Source: CAYMKL01 sp964390805
GTDB taxonomy: Bacteria > Chloroflexota > Anaerolineae > VGOG01
Direction: 5' to 3'
DNA length: 38,320 bases
NCBI GenBank assembly: GCA_964390805.1
Contig: CAYMKL010000067.1
Location: 1-38,320, forward strand
Shown here: piece by piece, positions 1 through 9,092 of the stretch
Layout of the letters: every line of letters starts with the position of its first letter
Position numbering within the stretch: the stretch's first letter is position 1
Position numbers and translations under genes: made by a program
The notes under the pieces: generated by a model
What the model saw: only the letters and a program-made list of their open reading frames with translations
Databases searched by the model: none
Told to the model about the DNA's origin: nothing

Positions 1-231
1 ACGGCTCAAAAGCCCAACTTAGCGGAAAGTAGAGTAATTAAGCATAATCGGTACAGATTGTGCGTATACTCAGTTCATGAGATCAATGGGATCCAAGAAA
101 AGCCACCGCGAATCTCAGTGGATCACAATGATCTCCTTGACAGGAAAGGACGGACGTTGTCTGAAGGGAAAGCGTTCGAGGGACACACGACGGCGTCCAC
201 GTGCTTCGTTAGCAAGTAACCCCAACAGCCG
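1..231. other. Upstream region of the diguanylate cyclase gene; no gene seen
   Basis: I see no convincing gene here. An imperfect inverted repeat (79-94 with 120-135, 14 of 16 positions pairing, 25-nt loop) lies in the likely leader of the downstream gene. A TATACT box at 65-70 could be a -10 element, but no good -35 stands at the right distance. A short open frame at 77-283 overlaps the start of the cyclase gene, is rich in Arg and Ser and has no recognisable family, so I do not call it. Confidence 0.4.
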
Positions 232-2490
232 ATGCTCACACTCAAGAGATCACGGGGTCCAATCTACATCGCCTTGCTCATAGCCCTCTGCCTCCCGCAG
301 CGTTCCATGGCGCAAGGCCCGGTTACTGTCACCGACGCGCGTGAGGTGTATCCTCTGGGCTTGCACCTGGAGATCCTGGAAGACCCCACCGGGCAGTTGG
401 TCCTCGCCGACGTGACCGCGCCGGCAGCGGACACACGCTTCGCGCTGAGCCGGGCACAAGTGCCCAACTTCGGCTACACCGACTCCATCTACTGGGCGCG
501 CGTTCGTATCCGACATGACCGCGGTGTCCCATCGGACTGGTGGTTGGAACTTGACCGCCAAAGGATGACCTCCGTAGACCTCTACATCCTGACAGAGGGG
601 CAGGCCGGATTCGAGGCACGCCACAGTGGTGATATGGTGCCGTTTGCGATGCGGGAAACTGCCTATACGGCCCTTCCATCCTTCGTTTTCAGGCTGACAT
701 TTGATCCACACATGGACTACACCCTGTATCTACGTTTTCAGAATGATGAAGGCATGTACCTGCCTCTCAGCCTGCTGTCGCCAGGCGCCATGGCTCGGAG
801 AAACCGGAGCGAGCAGTTGGGGCTGGGATTCTTCGTCGGTCTACTGCTGATCATGATAGGCTACAACCTGTTTCTCTGGCTTTCGGTACGCGAAGTGACC
901 CATTTGTACTACGTATTATTCATAACCAGCTACCTGCTGATGCACATTTCGTCGAATGGACTCATTGATCAGCATATGTGGCTGGGCGGGCAGAACTTAT
1001 CGCATTACACCGATCCATTGCTTCTCGCACTGACCGTCTCCTTTGGCCTGAAATTCGCTGATACGTTCCTGCTGGCCCAGACCTACGCTCCCCGGCTTCA
1101 CGTGGCCAGCAAGTATCTGTTTGTCGGCTGGGGCATACTTTTTGTGCTCAGCCCGGTGGCTCCCCCAACTGTTCTCGTTATCCCACAAGCCATCTTAGGG
1201 GTCCTCACGTGGCTCATAATGGTAGGGGACGGTTTTCTCAGTTGGAAAAAGGGCTATCGACCGGCTCGCTATTTCCTGTTGGCGTTTGGAATTCCGCTGG
1301 TTGGTGCATTGACCCTCACTTTTACTCGCCTGGGGGTGTTACCCATCAATTGGTTCACGGAGGAAATCACCAAGATCGGAGTTACGCTGATGGTGTTGCT
1401 CCTGGCATTGGCATTGGCGGATCGCATCAATAGCCTCAAGGCGGACACCGAACAGGCCTATCGCCGCCTGCAAGGGAGTGAACATCGGCTGAGGCAGTTT
1501 CTGGACGCTATGCCGGTTGGGGTGTCAGTGGTGGACCGAAACGTCCACACTGAATATACCAATCGCAGGGGACAGGAGCTTATCAACCCTTCCAGCAAAC
1601 CTGTCCGGGCCGGGGCCCCTGTGTCGGAAATCATTGACGAGTTCCCGCTTTATGTGGCCGGCACGGAGCAATCCTACCCGCCAGAGCGCCTGCCGTTTGC
1701 GCGTGCTCTGGAAGGCGAAAGCGCCTACGTGGACGACGTTGAGCTGGCTCGCAGCGATGGACGCGTTCCCCTGGAAGTGTGGGCCAGCCCTGTCTTCGAT
1801 GAGGAGGGTGGCATCGGCTACGCGATTGCGGCGTTTCAAGACATCTCCGAGCGCCGACAGACCGAACAGGAGCTGTCGCAATACCATGAACAGCTTGAAG
1901 CGTTGGTCGAAAAGAGAACGGAGGAACTGCAGCGCGAGATTGAAGAGCGCAAGAAAGCGGAGGGAGCCCTCCGCAGACTGGCTATCACCGATCCATTGAC
2001 CGGGTTATTCAATCGCCGACATTGGTTTGGTCTGGCCGAGAGCCAACTGGAGCAGGCAACCCGCTACCAACACTCTTTGGCCGTCATCATGACAGACCTT
2101 GACCACTTCAAGCGCATCAACGACGCTTACGGTCACATGGTGGGCGATGAGGTGCTAGTGGCGGTAGCGCAATCCCTCAACGACAGCCTTCGCATGGTTG
2201 ATATTCTGGCCCGTTTTGGCGGCGAGGAATTCGTCATATTGTTACCCGAGACTGATCTGGACAGCGCCCAAGACGTCGCCGAACGACTGCGCGAACAGAT
2301 GGCTTCACAGCGGATAAACACCAGTAAAGGGACACTGGCAGTGACAATCAGTCTGGGGGTGGCCGAGATCAGTCAGGAAGCCGACTCTTCCATTGATGAG
2401 TTGGTTGAGTGGGCGGACCAGGCGCTTTACGCGGCCAAGCAGTCGGGCCGAAACCGGGTAGAGGTCTATAGCCATTCCACCCTTGACTGA
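232..2490 (+). CDS. Membrane diguanylate cyclase: 7TM-DISM sensor, PAS, GGDEF
   Basis: The predicted role is c-di-GMP synthesis from two GTP in response to an extracytoplasmic signal. A signal peptide (about residues 1-27, ending SMAQ) is followed by a 7TMR-DISM extracellular domain (about 35-180), a seven-helix 7TMR-DISM membrane block (about 195-400), a PAS domain (about 420-545, ending in the typical FQDISERR), a short coiled coil and a C-terminal GGDEF domain (about 580-745). The active-site motif is GGEEF at residues 663-667. An inhibitory I-site RxxD (R654-D657) lies five residues upstream, so product feedback is expected. No EAL domain is present. The ATG at 232 is chosen because a signal peptide follows at once. 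The gene converges with the ABC operon, leaving only 8 bases between the stops. The sensed ligand is unknown. Confidence 0.93.
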   Translation: MLTLKRSRGPIYIALLIALCLPQRSMAQGPVTVTDAREVYPLGLHLEILEDPTGQLVLADVTAPAADTRFALSRAQVPNFGYTDSIYWARVRIRHDRGVPSDWWLELDRQRMTSVDLYILTEGQAGFEARHSGDMVPFAMRETAYTALPSFVFRLTFDPHMDYTLYLRFQNDEGMYLPLSLLSPGAMARRNRSEQLGLGFFVGLLLIMIGYNLFLWLSVREVTHLYYVLFITSYLLMHISSNGLIDQHMWLGGQNLSHYTDPLLLALTVSFGLKFADTFLLAQTYAPRLHVASKYLFVGWGILFVLSPVAPPTVLVIPQAILGVLTWLIMVGDGFLSWKKGYRPARYFLLAFGIPLVGALTLTFTRLGVLPINWFTEEITKIGVTLMVLLLALALADRINSLKADTEQAYRRLQGSEHRLRQFLDAMPVGVSVVDRNVHTEYTNRRGQELINPSSKPVRAGAPVSEIIDEFPLYVAGTEQSYPPERLPFARALEGESAYVDDVELARSDGRVPLEVWASPVFDEEGGIGYAIAAFQDISERRQTEQELSQYHEQLEALVEKRTEELQREIEERKKAEGALRRLAITDPLTGLFNRRHWFGLAESQLEQATRYQHSLAVIMTDLDHFKRINDAYGHMVGDEVLVAVAQSLNDSLRMVDILARFGGEEFVILLPETDLDSAQDVAERLREQMASQRINTSKGTLAVTISLGVAEISQEADSSIDELVEWADQALYAAKQSGRNRVEVYSHSTLD

Positions 2491-2498
2491 ATGGAACA

Positions 2499-4343
2499 TC
2501 ATTCCAACAGGATCTCCACTTGGACGTTCATTCCCGGCCTCAAGTTGAGATCGGTAGACTCCAGCTTGATCATCAACGTATAGGTCGTATCCCCCTGCTG
2601 CACCACCGCCACCGGCGAGATGGTGTCCACACCACCGCGGAGCGTCTCGCCCCGCAAGGCAAGCACCTGCACCTGGGCTTCCAGCTCCACCTGCACCTGG
2701 CCGATGGTCAACTCACTCACGTTGCGCGTCTCCACGTACCAACGGGTGGTGTCAATGATCTCCACCACCGGCACACCTGGCCCGCCCCACTCGCTCGGAT
2801 GCAGGTACACGGCTGAGATCACCCCGTCAAAAGGCGCGCGCAGTTCAGCGCCCTGCAACTGCAACTCCAACTGGGCCGTCGTCAGTTCGGCCTGCCGCAG
2901 GCGGGCTGTGGCCTGGGCGATTTCCTCGGGCGGCGTCGGGTCCAGATAGGGGTTCTCCCACGCCCGCAGCGCCCTGAGTTGCAGTTGAGCCAGCTCCACC
3001 TCGGTCTCGAGGGCGGCCAATGTACCGCCTGGCTGAGGCTGGTTTACCTCATCGGCCAGCATCGTGGCCATATCCTCTTTCAGCCAGTCCAACCCCTGCT
3101 GCGCCTGTTGTACCCCAATGGACAGCAAGGACTCTGCGTTTTCTTTCAGCAGGTCTAACTTCTGCTGCGCCTGTTGTACCCCGATGGACAGCAGAGGGTC
3201 TACGCCTTCCTTCAGCCCGGCCAGTTCTTGCTGTGCCTGCCGGACCTTGAGAGCCAGCAGTGGGTCCACGCCTCTGCGCAGTTGTGTCAGTTCCGCCTCC
3301 GCCTGGGCGACAGTGAGTTCCTGGATTGTAAGCTCGTGCGCACGAACCCCCAGGGAATCCAATGCCTGGTCATACTGTGCCTGGGCAATCTCCTGGTTCC
3401 ACTCGGCTTGCTGGAGGGCGCGGGCGTAGGCGTCGTGCACCTCCTGCGGTTCCCAGTGACGATCTTGTGCCTTCTGGTTCTCAATCTCGGCCCGCTTCAG
3501 GGCGTCCTCTGCCTGCGCCAGGCTGATGCGTGCCGCAAGCACCTGGGAGGTGTACTCGCTCTCCCGGGCCCGGAGCTGGACCAGTCGCTCCTGAGCGACG
3601 GACAGCGCAAGCTCGGCCTGGGCGATGGCGTCGGCGTTGGCCTCCTTGGCCTGGGTTTGCTGGGCCTGGGCTGCGGCCAGATCCAGTTCGGCCTGGGCGA
3701 TGGCGTCGGCGTTAGCCTCCTTGACCTGGGTCAGCCGGGCCTGAGCTGCGGCCAGATCCAATTCAGCCTGGGCGACGGCGTCAGCGTTGGTCTCCCTGGC
3801 CTGGGTCAGCCGGGCCTGGGCGACAGCGAGATCCAGCTCCGCCTGGGCGATCTGCCGCTTCAATCCCTTTTCTGCCTCGTCCAGCCCCCACTGAGCCACT
3901 TGGAGGGTGATCTCGGCCTGGGTCACCTGCTGGGCGTGTTCGGCCTCCGCCCGGGCGACGAGCGTCGCGCTGGAGCCGCTGATCAACCCATCGAGCGCGG
4001 CTTGCCGGAGGACGACCTCCTGCTGTGCGCTTTGCAACTCTAACTCCAGAGCGGCCGTGTCCAGTGTGGCCAGCAGGTCCCCCTCTTTCACCTCCGTCCC
4101 CAATCGCACTGGCACAGTGTGCACCGGGCCACTGGCGCCAAAGCTGAGTTGAAGCGTTTGCGCCGGTCGGATGGTGCCCAACGCCGTGATGTGGTCTGCT
4201 GCGCCGTGCGGGACGGAAACGCTGGTGGAGGGGGTTGGTGTTGTAGCGGTAGCCGTCGGCGTCGCTTTGTCTTGACATCCAGCCGTCAGCAACACGATAA
4301 GCATCAGGGCAAAGAGTTGGAAGGTTCGGAATCGGCATTTCAT
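2499..4343 (-). CDS. HlyD/MacA-type periplasmic adaptor lipoprotein of an ABC exporter
   Basis: Last gene of the ABC operon. It is a 614-residue adaptor subunit expected to link the FtsX-like permeases to the outside or to substrate. The start shows a lipoprotein signal with lipobox LTAGC (Cys23), then a Thr/Pro linker, a biotinyl-lipoyl-like half motif (LGTEVKEGDLLATLD, about 81-95), a very long Ala/Gln-rich coiled coil (about 100-500), and the returning half motif (LRAPFDGVISAVY) with a beta-barrel domain to the end. Usual MacA proteins are about 370-400 residues; the extra length is coiled coil built from two tandem repeat arrays. Its ATG lies 4 bases after the upstream permease stop, with GGAG in that permease's last codons, so translation is probably coupled. 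Lipid anchoring is inferred from the lipobox. Confidence 0.9.
   Translation of the reverse strand: MKCRFRTFQLFALMLIVLLTAGCQDKATPTATATTPTPSTSVSVPHGAADHITALGTIRPAQTLQLSFGASGPVHTVPVRLGTEVKEGDLLATLDTAALELELQSAQQEVVLRQAALDGLISGSSATLVARAEAEHAQQVTQAEITLQVAQWGLDEAEKGLKRQIAQAELDLAVAQARLTQARETNADAVAQAELDLAAAQARLTQVKEANADAIAQAELDLAAAQAQQTQAKEANADAIAQAELALSVAQERLVQLRARESEYTSQVLAARISLAQAEDALKRAEIENQKAQDRHWEPQEVHDAYARALQQAEWNQEIAQAQYDQALDSLGVRAHELTIQELTVAQAEAELTQLRRGVDPLLALKVRQAQQELAGLKEGVDPLLSIGVQQAQQKLDLLKENAESLLSIGVQQAQQGLDWLKEDMATMLADEVNQPQPGGTLAALETEVELAQLQLRALRAWENPYLDPTPPEEIAQATARLRQAELTTAQLELQLQGAELRAPFDGVISAVYLHPSEWGGPGVPVVEIIDTTRWYVETRNVSELTIGQVQVELEAQVQVLALRGETLRGGVDTISPVAVVQQGDTTYTLMIKLESTDLNLRPGMNVQVEILLE
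3075..3272 (-). repeat. 66-bp tandem repeat coding a 22-residue coiled-coil unit
   Basis: Residues 358-423 of the adaptor are three copies of a 22-residue unit (GVDPLLALKVRQAQQELAG, GVDPLLSIGVQQAQQKLDL, NAESLLSIGVQQAQQGLDW, each followed by LKE), with a decayed partial fourth copy. It is a second and independent expansion, placed in the returning strand of the hairpin. Twenty-two residues equals two hendecads, consistent with a continuous coiled coil. Confidence 0.88.
3573..3848 (-). repeat. 75-bp tandem repeat coding a 25-residue coiled-coil unit
   Basis: Within the adaptor gene, residues 166-257 consist of three full copies and one partial copy of a 25-residue unit. Copies start at residues 166, 191, 216 and 241, each beginning AQAEL and containing AQA-LTQ-KE-NADA. 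The DNA copies are nearly identical, which points to recent tandem expansion. Because 25 is not a multiple of 7, each copy shifts the heptad register or implies a hendecad-type coil. Confidence 0.9.
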
Positions 4344-4347
4344 ACGT

Positions 4348-6714
4348 TTATCTCCGTTCGATGATGGACACCGGATCGAGTTTAGACAGTGTTCGAGCGA
4401 TGGTGCCAGCCGTGACCGCCAGCACTGCGACGGGGATAGGTAGGGTAAACAGCCAGGGGGTGAGGTTGAAGAAGTCGAGCCTCAATCCCAGTGGCATGAA
4501 CACGCGGAAGTGCAGGTACAGCAGCCCGATCAGGAATAGAGCCGCGCTGAGACCCCAGGCCGCCCCCGCTGTGAAAACCGTCTCTCGCACGGTGCGCCAC
4601 ACCAGCCGCCAACGACCGTAGCCCAGCGCGTGCAGCACGCCAAACTCTGCTTGACGTTGGGAGATAGAGATGTAGTTGAGCACCGCCAGGGCAATCGCGG
4701 CCACGATGGCAATGACACTTTCCAACAGCGCTATCGTCAGAACCAGGGAACGGGTCCTTTCCTGGGCGCGAGCAACCATCTGACGATGGGTTCGCACGTT
4801 CACCTCATCGCTGGTCAGCTCGTTTTCCAGCCAATCGTCCAGGGCGGCCTTTTGCCCGGCCCTGGGCACAACGATGAGCGGATGAATACCGCTATTCGGG
4901 AAGTCGAAGGCTTCATGGCTCTCCACGAACTCAAGAGAGATAAGGGTCAACCAGTTTGCGTCTTCTGGTGCTGTGGGCCTGGCAAAAATGCCTGAGATCA
5001 CGAACTCAGTGGGCACACCTATGCTCGATGCTCCAGGGTAGGCGGGATGGGCAGGATCGCCAATCACGTCGCCGATCTGAAGATCCCGGTTCTGCGCGAC
5101 GACTTCAGGAATGACCAGTTCATTGGTGCGGGGCCGCGGCAGATAGCCTTCTTTGAGTTGCAGACCGTACAACTCGACCAGGTAGGCCATATCCTCGGCA
5201 TAGACGCCGTAGGGATTGATGGGTGCGGCCTCACTAGACGGAATGAGGATGGTCAACATCGTGAACTGAGAGAACGGGATGACCCGTTCCACAGCCGGGT
5301 GTGTCCTGACCTGGGTTGCCACTCCTGGCGAGTCCGAACCAAAGCGCAGGCTGACAATGCTCACGTGGTTCAGATGTCCCAGGCTCGCTTTTCCCGCGTC
5401 GCGGGTCGCCGTGGTGAGGAAAATGTACATGACGACTGCTATAATCATCAGGGCCATGGCGCCGGTTGACAGCACGGCTTGCTGCTTGTGTCGTCGGTAA
5501 AACGTCCGACTGGCCAGCGGCCGCGGCGAGCTCTTTGCAGTCGTCGCCCTGTGTTGGCGGCTCTCTTCCAGGCTCAGCTCATCCCGCTCGACGACGGCCA
5601 CCGGGTCCAGCCGCGAAAAGACACGACCAGCACTGATGAGCGTAAAAGCGATCACCGCCATCGGAACCGGGATGATAGGCACCGCCGGCGCCAACGTGAC
5701 AACGTTGAGATCGTGTCCACGCGGTGCAAAGAGCGCCAGCTTGAGAATATACAGAACCAACCACGATAGTCCGATCCCCATCACCCAGCCAATGGCGGCC
5801 AGTAGCCCGGTTTCCATCGTCAGACGGCGGGTCAACCACTTCTTGCTGTGGCCGGTGGCGTGCAAGATGCCGAACTCTGGCACGCGCCGGGTGAAGGCGA
5901 TGCGGTTCACTACGCCAACCACAAACAGAATGGCCACCGTCACGAGTGCAATGATGGGGAGAAGCAGTGCGTAGGTTGCCCGGTACGCGCTTGCCAGGTC
6001 TTCGGCCAACTTTTGAAGCGTCTGAACGCCGGTCCTGGTCGCCTCGATTTCATTTCTGAGAAAGTCATCCACAGCAGCTTCGCGGCCTCCTTGGGACACG
6101 ACCAGGAGCTTGGGCATCGTCATGTGGCGGTACAGTTCGTGGTTGTCAAAGTACTCCCAGGAAGCGATAGCCAGGCGCACGTCACTCTCCAGGATCCCGA
6201 CCACTTCCAGGGGAGCGGGGATGTTGCTATAGAGCTCTGGGTTGGTGGCATTGTAGAAAATGTCTCCGACCTGAAGATCCAGGTTAGCAGCCACCTCTTG
6301 TGAGAGCATGATGCCATTCGTCCGGGGCTGCAGCGATTGCCCTTCCTTCAAAGTTGCGCCGCACCTCTCTATGAGATACGCTACATCCGCTTCCATCAGG
6401 GCCAACAAGTTCCAGTAATCGCTGTCGCCTCCCATCACTTCAGGCAACTGCACCCCTGGACCAATGGTCGCTGGAATCGCCCGTGCCACGTCAGGGTTGG
6501 CTCGCACTTGGGCCACCACACTGGGGCGCCATCCGTCTATCATGCTGAACTTCGATAGATACATGTAGTTTGAGCGCATCGGCTCAATGGATATCGCCCA
6601 CAGCAACGCTACCGCCAGGTAAAGCCCGGCGGTGACCAGGCTGATCAAACCCAGTAACAGGGCAGCGCGTCGCCTGTGGCGACGGTAGAAGGTCCAGGTT
6701 GACAAAGGATTCAT
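4348..6714 (-). CDS. FtsX/MacB-like ABC permease, internally duplicated (fifth of five)
   Basis: A 788-residue membrane subunit of the ABC system. Each half has an N-terminal cytoplasmic motif (TFYRRHRRRA at residue 7; TFYRRHKQQA near 401), one membrane helix, a MacB_PCD-like extracytoplasmic domain of about 200 residues, and three membrane helices ending in LDPVAVVER or LDPVSIIERR. Eight helices in total are expected. I start it at the ATG at 6714 (MNPLSTWTF), which matches the paralogs; an upstream in-frame ATG only extends back into the preceding gene. The preceding stop lies 4 bases upstream and the SD (AGGAG) sits within its final codons. It is closest to the first permease (13844-16231), sharing for example EFGVLHALGYGRW. 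The substrate is unknown. Confidence 0.9.
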   Translation of the reverse strand: MNPLSTWTFYRRHRRRAALLLGLISLVTAGLYLAVALLWAISIEPMRSNYMYLSKFSMIDGWRPSVVAQVRANPDVARAIPATIGPGVQLPEVMGGDSDYWNLLALMEADVAYLIERCGATLKEGQSLQPRTNGIMLSQEVAANLDLQVGDIFYNATNPELYSNIPAPLEVVGILESDVRLAIASWEYFDNHELYRHMTMPKLLVVSQGGREAAVDDFLRNEIEATRTGVQTLQKLAEDLASAYRATYALLLPIIALVTVAILFVVGVVNRIAFTRRVPEFGILHATGHSKKWLTRRLTMETGLLAAIGWVMGIGLSWLVLYILKLALFAPRGHDLNVVTLAPAVPIIPVPMAVIAFTLISAGRVFSRLDPVAVVERDELSLEESRQHRATTAKSSPRPLASRTFYRRHKQQAVLSTGAMALMIIAVVMYIFLTTATRDAGKASLGHLNHVSIVSLRFGSDSPGVATQVRTHPAVERVIPFSQFTMLTILIPSSEAAPINPYGVYAEDMAYLVELYGLQLKEGYLPRPRTNELVIPEVVAQNRDLQIGDVIGDPAHPAYPGASSIGVPTEFVISGIFARPTAPEDANWLTLISLEFVESHEAFDFPNSGIHPLIVVPRAGQKAALDDWLENELTSDEVNVRTHRQMVARAQERTRSLVLTIALLESVIAIVAAIALAVLNYISISQRQAEFGVLHALGYGRWRLVWRTVRETVFTAGAAWGLSAALFLIGLLYLHFRVFMPLGLRLDFFNLTPWLFTLPIPVAVLAVTAGTIARTLSKLDPVSIIERR

Positions 6715-6718
6715 CTCA

Positions 6719-9091
6719 CTATCTCCTCTCGATGACGGACACGGGATCGAGCCGGTGGAGCATCCAGGCGACCACACCCGCGCTGGCAACGACGACGGTC
6801 AGCGGCAGAGGCAGCGTGAGCAGCCAGGGCGAAAGGCTGAAAAAGTCCACGGTCAGGCCGCGGGGGCCGTAAACAAGACTTTGCACGCCCAGCAGGCCAA
6901 TCCCACACAATAATGCGCCGACGACCCAGGCGACGCCAGCTACGCTGCCCGTTTCTTTCATCGTACGCAGTACGAGCCACCGGCGGCTGCGGCCAAGGGC
7001 ATTCAAGATGCCGAACTCTTCTCTGCGTTGGGTGAAGAAAATGTGGTTCAGCGTAGCCAGGGCGATGGCAGCCACGGCAGCGACCATGTATTCCAGCGCG
7101 GCAAAGGTGAGGACGGTGGCCGTCATCATTTCTCTGTACTCGCGTTCCATCATGGCGTGGGTGACGACCCGTGCCTGGGTCGAGGCCAGGCTCTCTTCCA
7201 GCCAGTTGTCCAGCGATTGCTTTTGTCCCTGGCGCGGAATGATGAGCAAACGTGGATTTCGGGAGGAGGTGAGCTCGTGGCTGTGCAGATATTCGTAAGA
7301 GGCGACCCCTATCCACGGGCGATCGGGGGAAAGAATCCCCACGACGACCATCTCGGTAGGCAGGTTGTCCATGACGAACGCATCGCCATTGTCTGATTCC
7401 CCGCCTATCACGTCGCCCACGTGCAGGTCACGGTTGGTGGCGATGGCCGCCGAGAGCACAATCTCGTTGCTGCGAGGCCGGGGCAGGTGGCCTTCTTGCA
7501 TGTGCATGCCATAAGATTCCAAAAGCACGGGCAGATCGGCCTCGGAAACGCCGAAGATGTTGACGTCGGTCCCGCCGCCGGGCGGCAGGATCATCCGCAT
7601 TCCAAGCCGAATGGCCGGGATGGTGTGCGCTACCGTCGGGTGGCTCTTGATTTGGCCCACGACGCCGGGATCGAGCTCAGAGTGGATGGGCGAAACTACG
7701 CTAACAGGTTGTAGATAATCAGTATGGGGTCCTATGGCGCTCAGCATGGCCGACAGCAAGAACACCGGCAAGGCGGTGACCAACACCATCAGCGCCGTGC
7801 TGAGGATCATCAGCACCCCACGTCGCCGGTGGCGCAGGTAAAAAGTGAGGGAAGATAGCGGCCTGGCCGACGAGCGTTTGGCCGCCCGGCGTCCTTTTGG
7901 TTCTTCGCTCAGTTTGCCCCGCTCGACGATGGCCACGGCGTCCAACCGGGCAAAGATTCGCCTGATGCTCAAAAAGGTTAGGACGACAGTGATCAGGGGG
8001 ATGGGCAGGATGAAACAGAACGGCGCCAGGTTAAATGGATTCAGCTCCATGCCCAGGTTGTAGAAAATGCTGTTCCTGAGCCATGACATGATCACGAGGG
8101 CCATGCCTAACCCGATCAGACAGCCGATCCCGGCCACGGCTGCCGTTTCTAGCGTCAGACGGCGGATCAGTTGCTTCTTGGGTCGCCCCAGGGCGTGCAA
8201 CAAACCGAACTCGCTCAGGCGCTTGGTGATGGCGATGCGGTTGATTATGCCGACGACAAAGGCCACGGCGACAGCCACCACGCTGTTGACGATGCCGAAG
8301 ATAACGTATATTCCAACTCGTACCATCCTGGTGAAGCTGGCAACAAGGGCAAACGTTTCTACCTCTGTGTATTTGGAGCTAATTGTCGTTTCCAGGAAGT
8401 CGTCCACGGCGGCTTTGCGCCCTGCTTTGGCGACGACGAGCAGGCTGGTTGTGCGGGGGGTGTACAGTTCGTGGCTGTTCAGATACTCGGCTGAGACAAA
8501 GCCCACGCGCACACTCGGTCCCGCATTAACCTCCGGCCCTGTCCTGAGCGAAGCCGAAGGATCGCCTTCCAGGATGCCCACCAGCACCAGGGGTGCGGAA
8601 ACGACCTCGTAGTAATTCTGGTCAATCGCACGCCCGATCTCGCTGCCAAGCTCTAGGCCCAGCGCGCGGGCCACTTCTTCGGAGAGCACGAACTCGTTGC
8701 TGCGCGGCCCGAACATGCGTCCTTCCTTGAGGCGCACGCCGCAGTGCTGCATCAGAACCTGCGCGTCCTCCGGCGAGACGCCCATCAGGCGTTGAGAATC
8801 CGTGCCGATCAGGCTGGGCAGGGAAATCCGCAGGCCGTTATCTGGAATAGCGCGTGCTACGTCCGGGTGGGTTTGGATTTGCGAGACCACAGCCGGATCG
8901 AGCGCGCTGCCGGTGGGAATCACCCGGCTGAGTTTGGTGATATAGCTTACGTTGACACGCAGGGGAATGGCGGCATCAAGCACGCCCACGAGGATAAACA
9001 GCCCTACCGTGGCCAGGCTGATGAGCGCGATCTGCAGCAACGCGCTCCGTTTGTGGCGGCGGTAGTAGGTGAAGGGTGATAGTGGGTTCAT
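6719..9091 (-). CDS. FtsX/MacB-like ABC permease, internally duplicated (fourth of five)
   Basis: A 790-residue paralog with the same two-half plan: TFYRRH-like motif (TYYRRHKRSA) at the start, a second copy (TFYLRHRRRG) near residue 414, and about eight membrane helices. Both halves carry the HPxVxxxIP signature of the family (for example SQIQTHPDVARAIP). The start is the ATG at 9091, one base after the TGA of the preceding permease, with GGAGG in that gene's last codons. In the first extracytoplasmic domain the paralogs read ILESDVRLAIASYEY, but this protein carries about 16 extra residues there (SASLRTGPEVNAG). They are encoded by a small repeat element also found in yqeC. It is closest to the third permease. 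Confidence 0.9.
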   Translation of the reverse strand: MNPLSPFTYYRRHKRSALLQIALISLATVGLFILVGVLDAAIPLRVNVSYITKLSRVIPTGSALDPAVVSQIQTHPDVARAIPDNGLRISLPSLIGTDSQRLMGVSPEDAQVLMQHCGVRLKEGRMFGPRSNEFVLSEEVARALGLELGSEIGRAIDQNYYEVVSAPLVLVGILEGDPSASLRTGPEVNAGPSVRVGFVSAEYLNSHELYTPRTTSLLVVAKAGRKAAVDDFLETTISSKYTEVETFALVASFTRMVRVGIYVIFGIVNSVVAVAVAFVVGIINRIAITKRLSEFGLLHALGRPKKQLIRRLTLETAAVAGIGCLIGLGMALVIMSWLRNSIFYNLGMELNPFNLAPFCFILPIPLITVVLTFLSIRRIFARLDAVAIVERGKLSEEPKGRRAAKRSSARPLSSLTFYLRHRRRGVLMILSTALMVLVTALPVFLLSAMLSAIGPHTDYLQPVSVVSPIHSELDPGVVGQIKSHPTVAHTIPAIRLGMRMILPPGGGTDVNIFGVSEADLPVLLESYGMHMQEGHLPRPRSNEIVLSAAIATNRDLHVGDVIGGESDNGDAFVMDNLPTEMVVVGILSPDRPWIGVASYEYLHSHELTSSRNPRLLIIPRQGQKQSLDNWLEESLASTQARVVTHAMMEREYREMMTATVLTFAALEYMVAAVAAIALATLNHIFFTQRREEFGILNALGRSRRWLVLRTMKETGSVAGVAWVVGALLCGIGLLGVQSLVYGPRGLTVDFFSLSPWLLTLPLPLTVVVASAGVVAWMLHRLDPVSVIERR
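8538..8560. repeat. In-frame small repeat element inside permease 4
   Basis: On the coding strand the 23 bases read CCTTCGGCTTCGCTC followed by AGGACAGG. The same word, differing at three positions, occurs at 27657-27679 within yqeC. Alignment by eye to the other four permeases shows that the residues encoded here and just downstream (about 16) are extra, so the element was inserted without breaking the frame. Confidence 0.7.
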
Positions 9092-9092
9092 C

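Noticed and set aside
77..283. 68-residue ORF upstream of the diguanylate cyclase
   Set aside because: Basic low-complexity composition, no family, overlaps the cyclase signal peptide.
2492..2506. Bidirectional terminator between the convergent genes (TGGAA/TTCCA)
   Set aside because: A five-base stem without a T-run is too weak to call.
3075..3848. CRISPR-like array
   Set aside because: Repeats are contiguous without unique spacers and code for coiled-coil units in frame.
3174..4043. 289-residue plus-strand ORF rich in Leu, Gly and Gln
   Set aside because: It is the antisense of the repeat-built coiled coil in the adaptor gene; its length comes from repeated codons and it matches no family.
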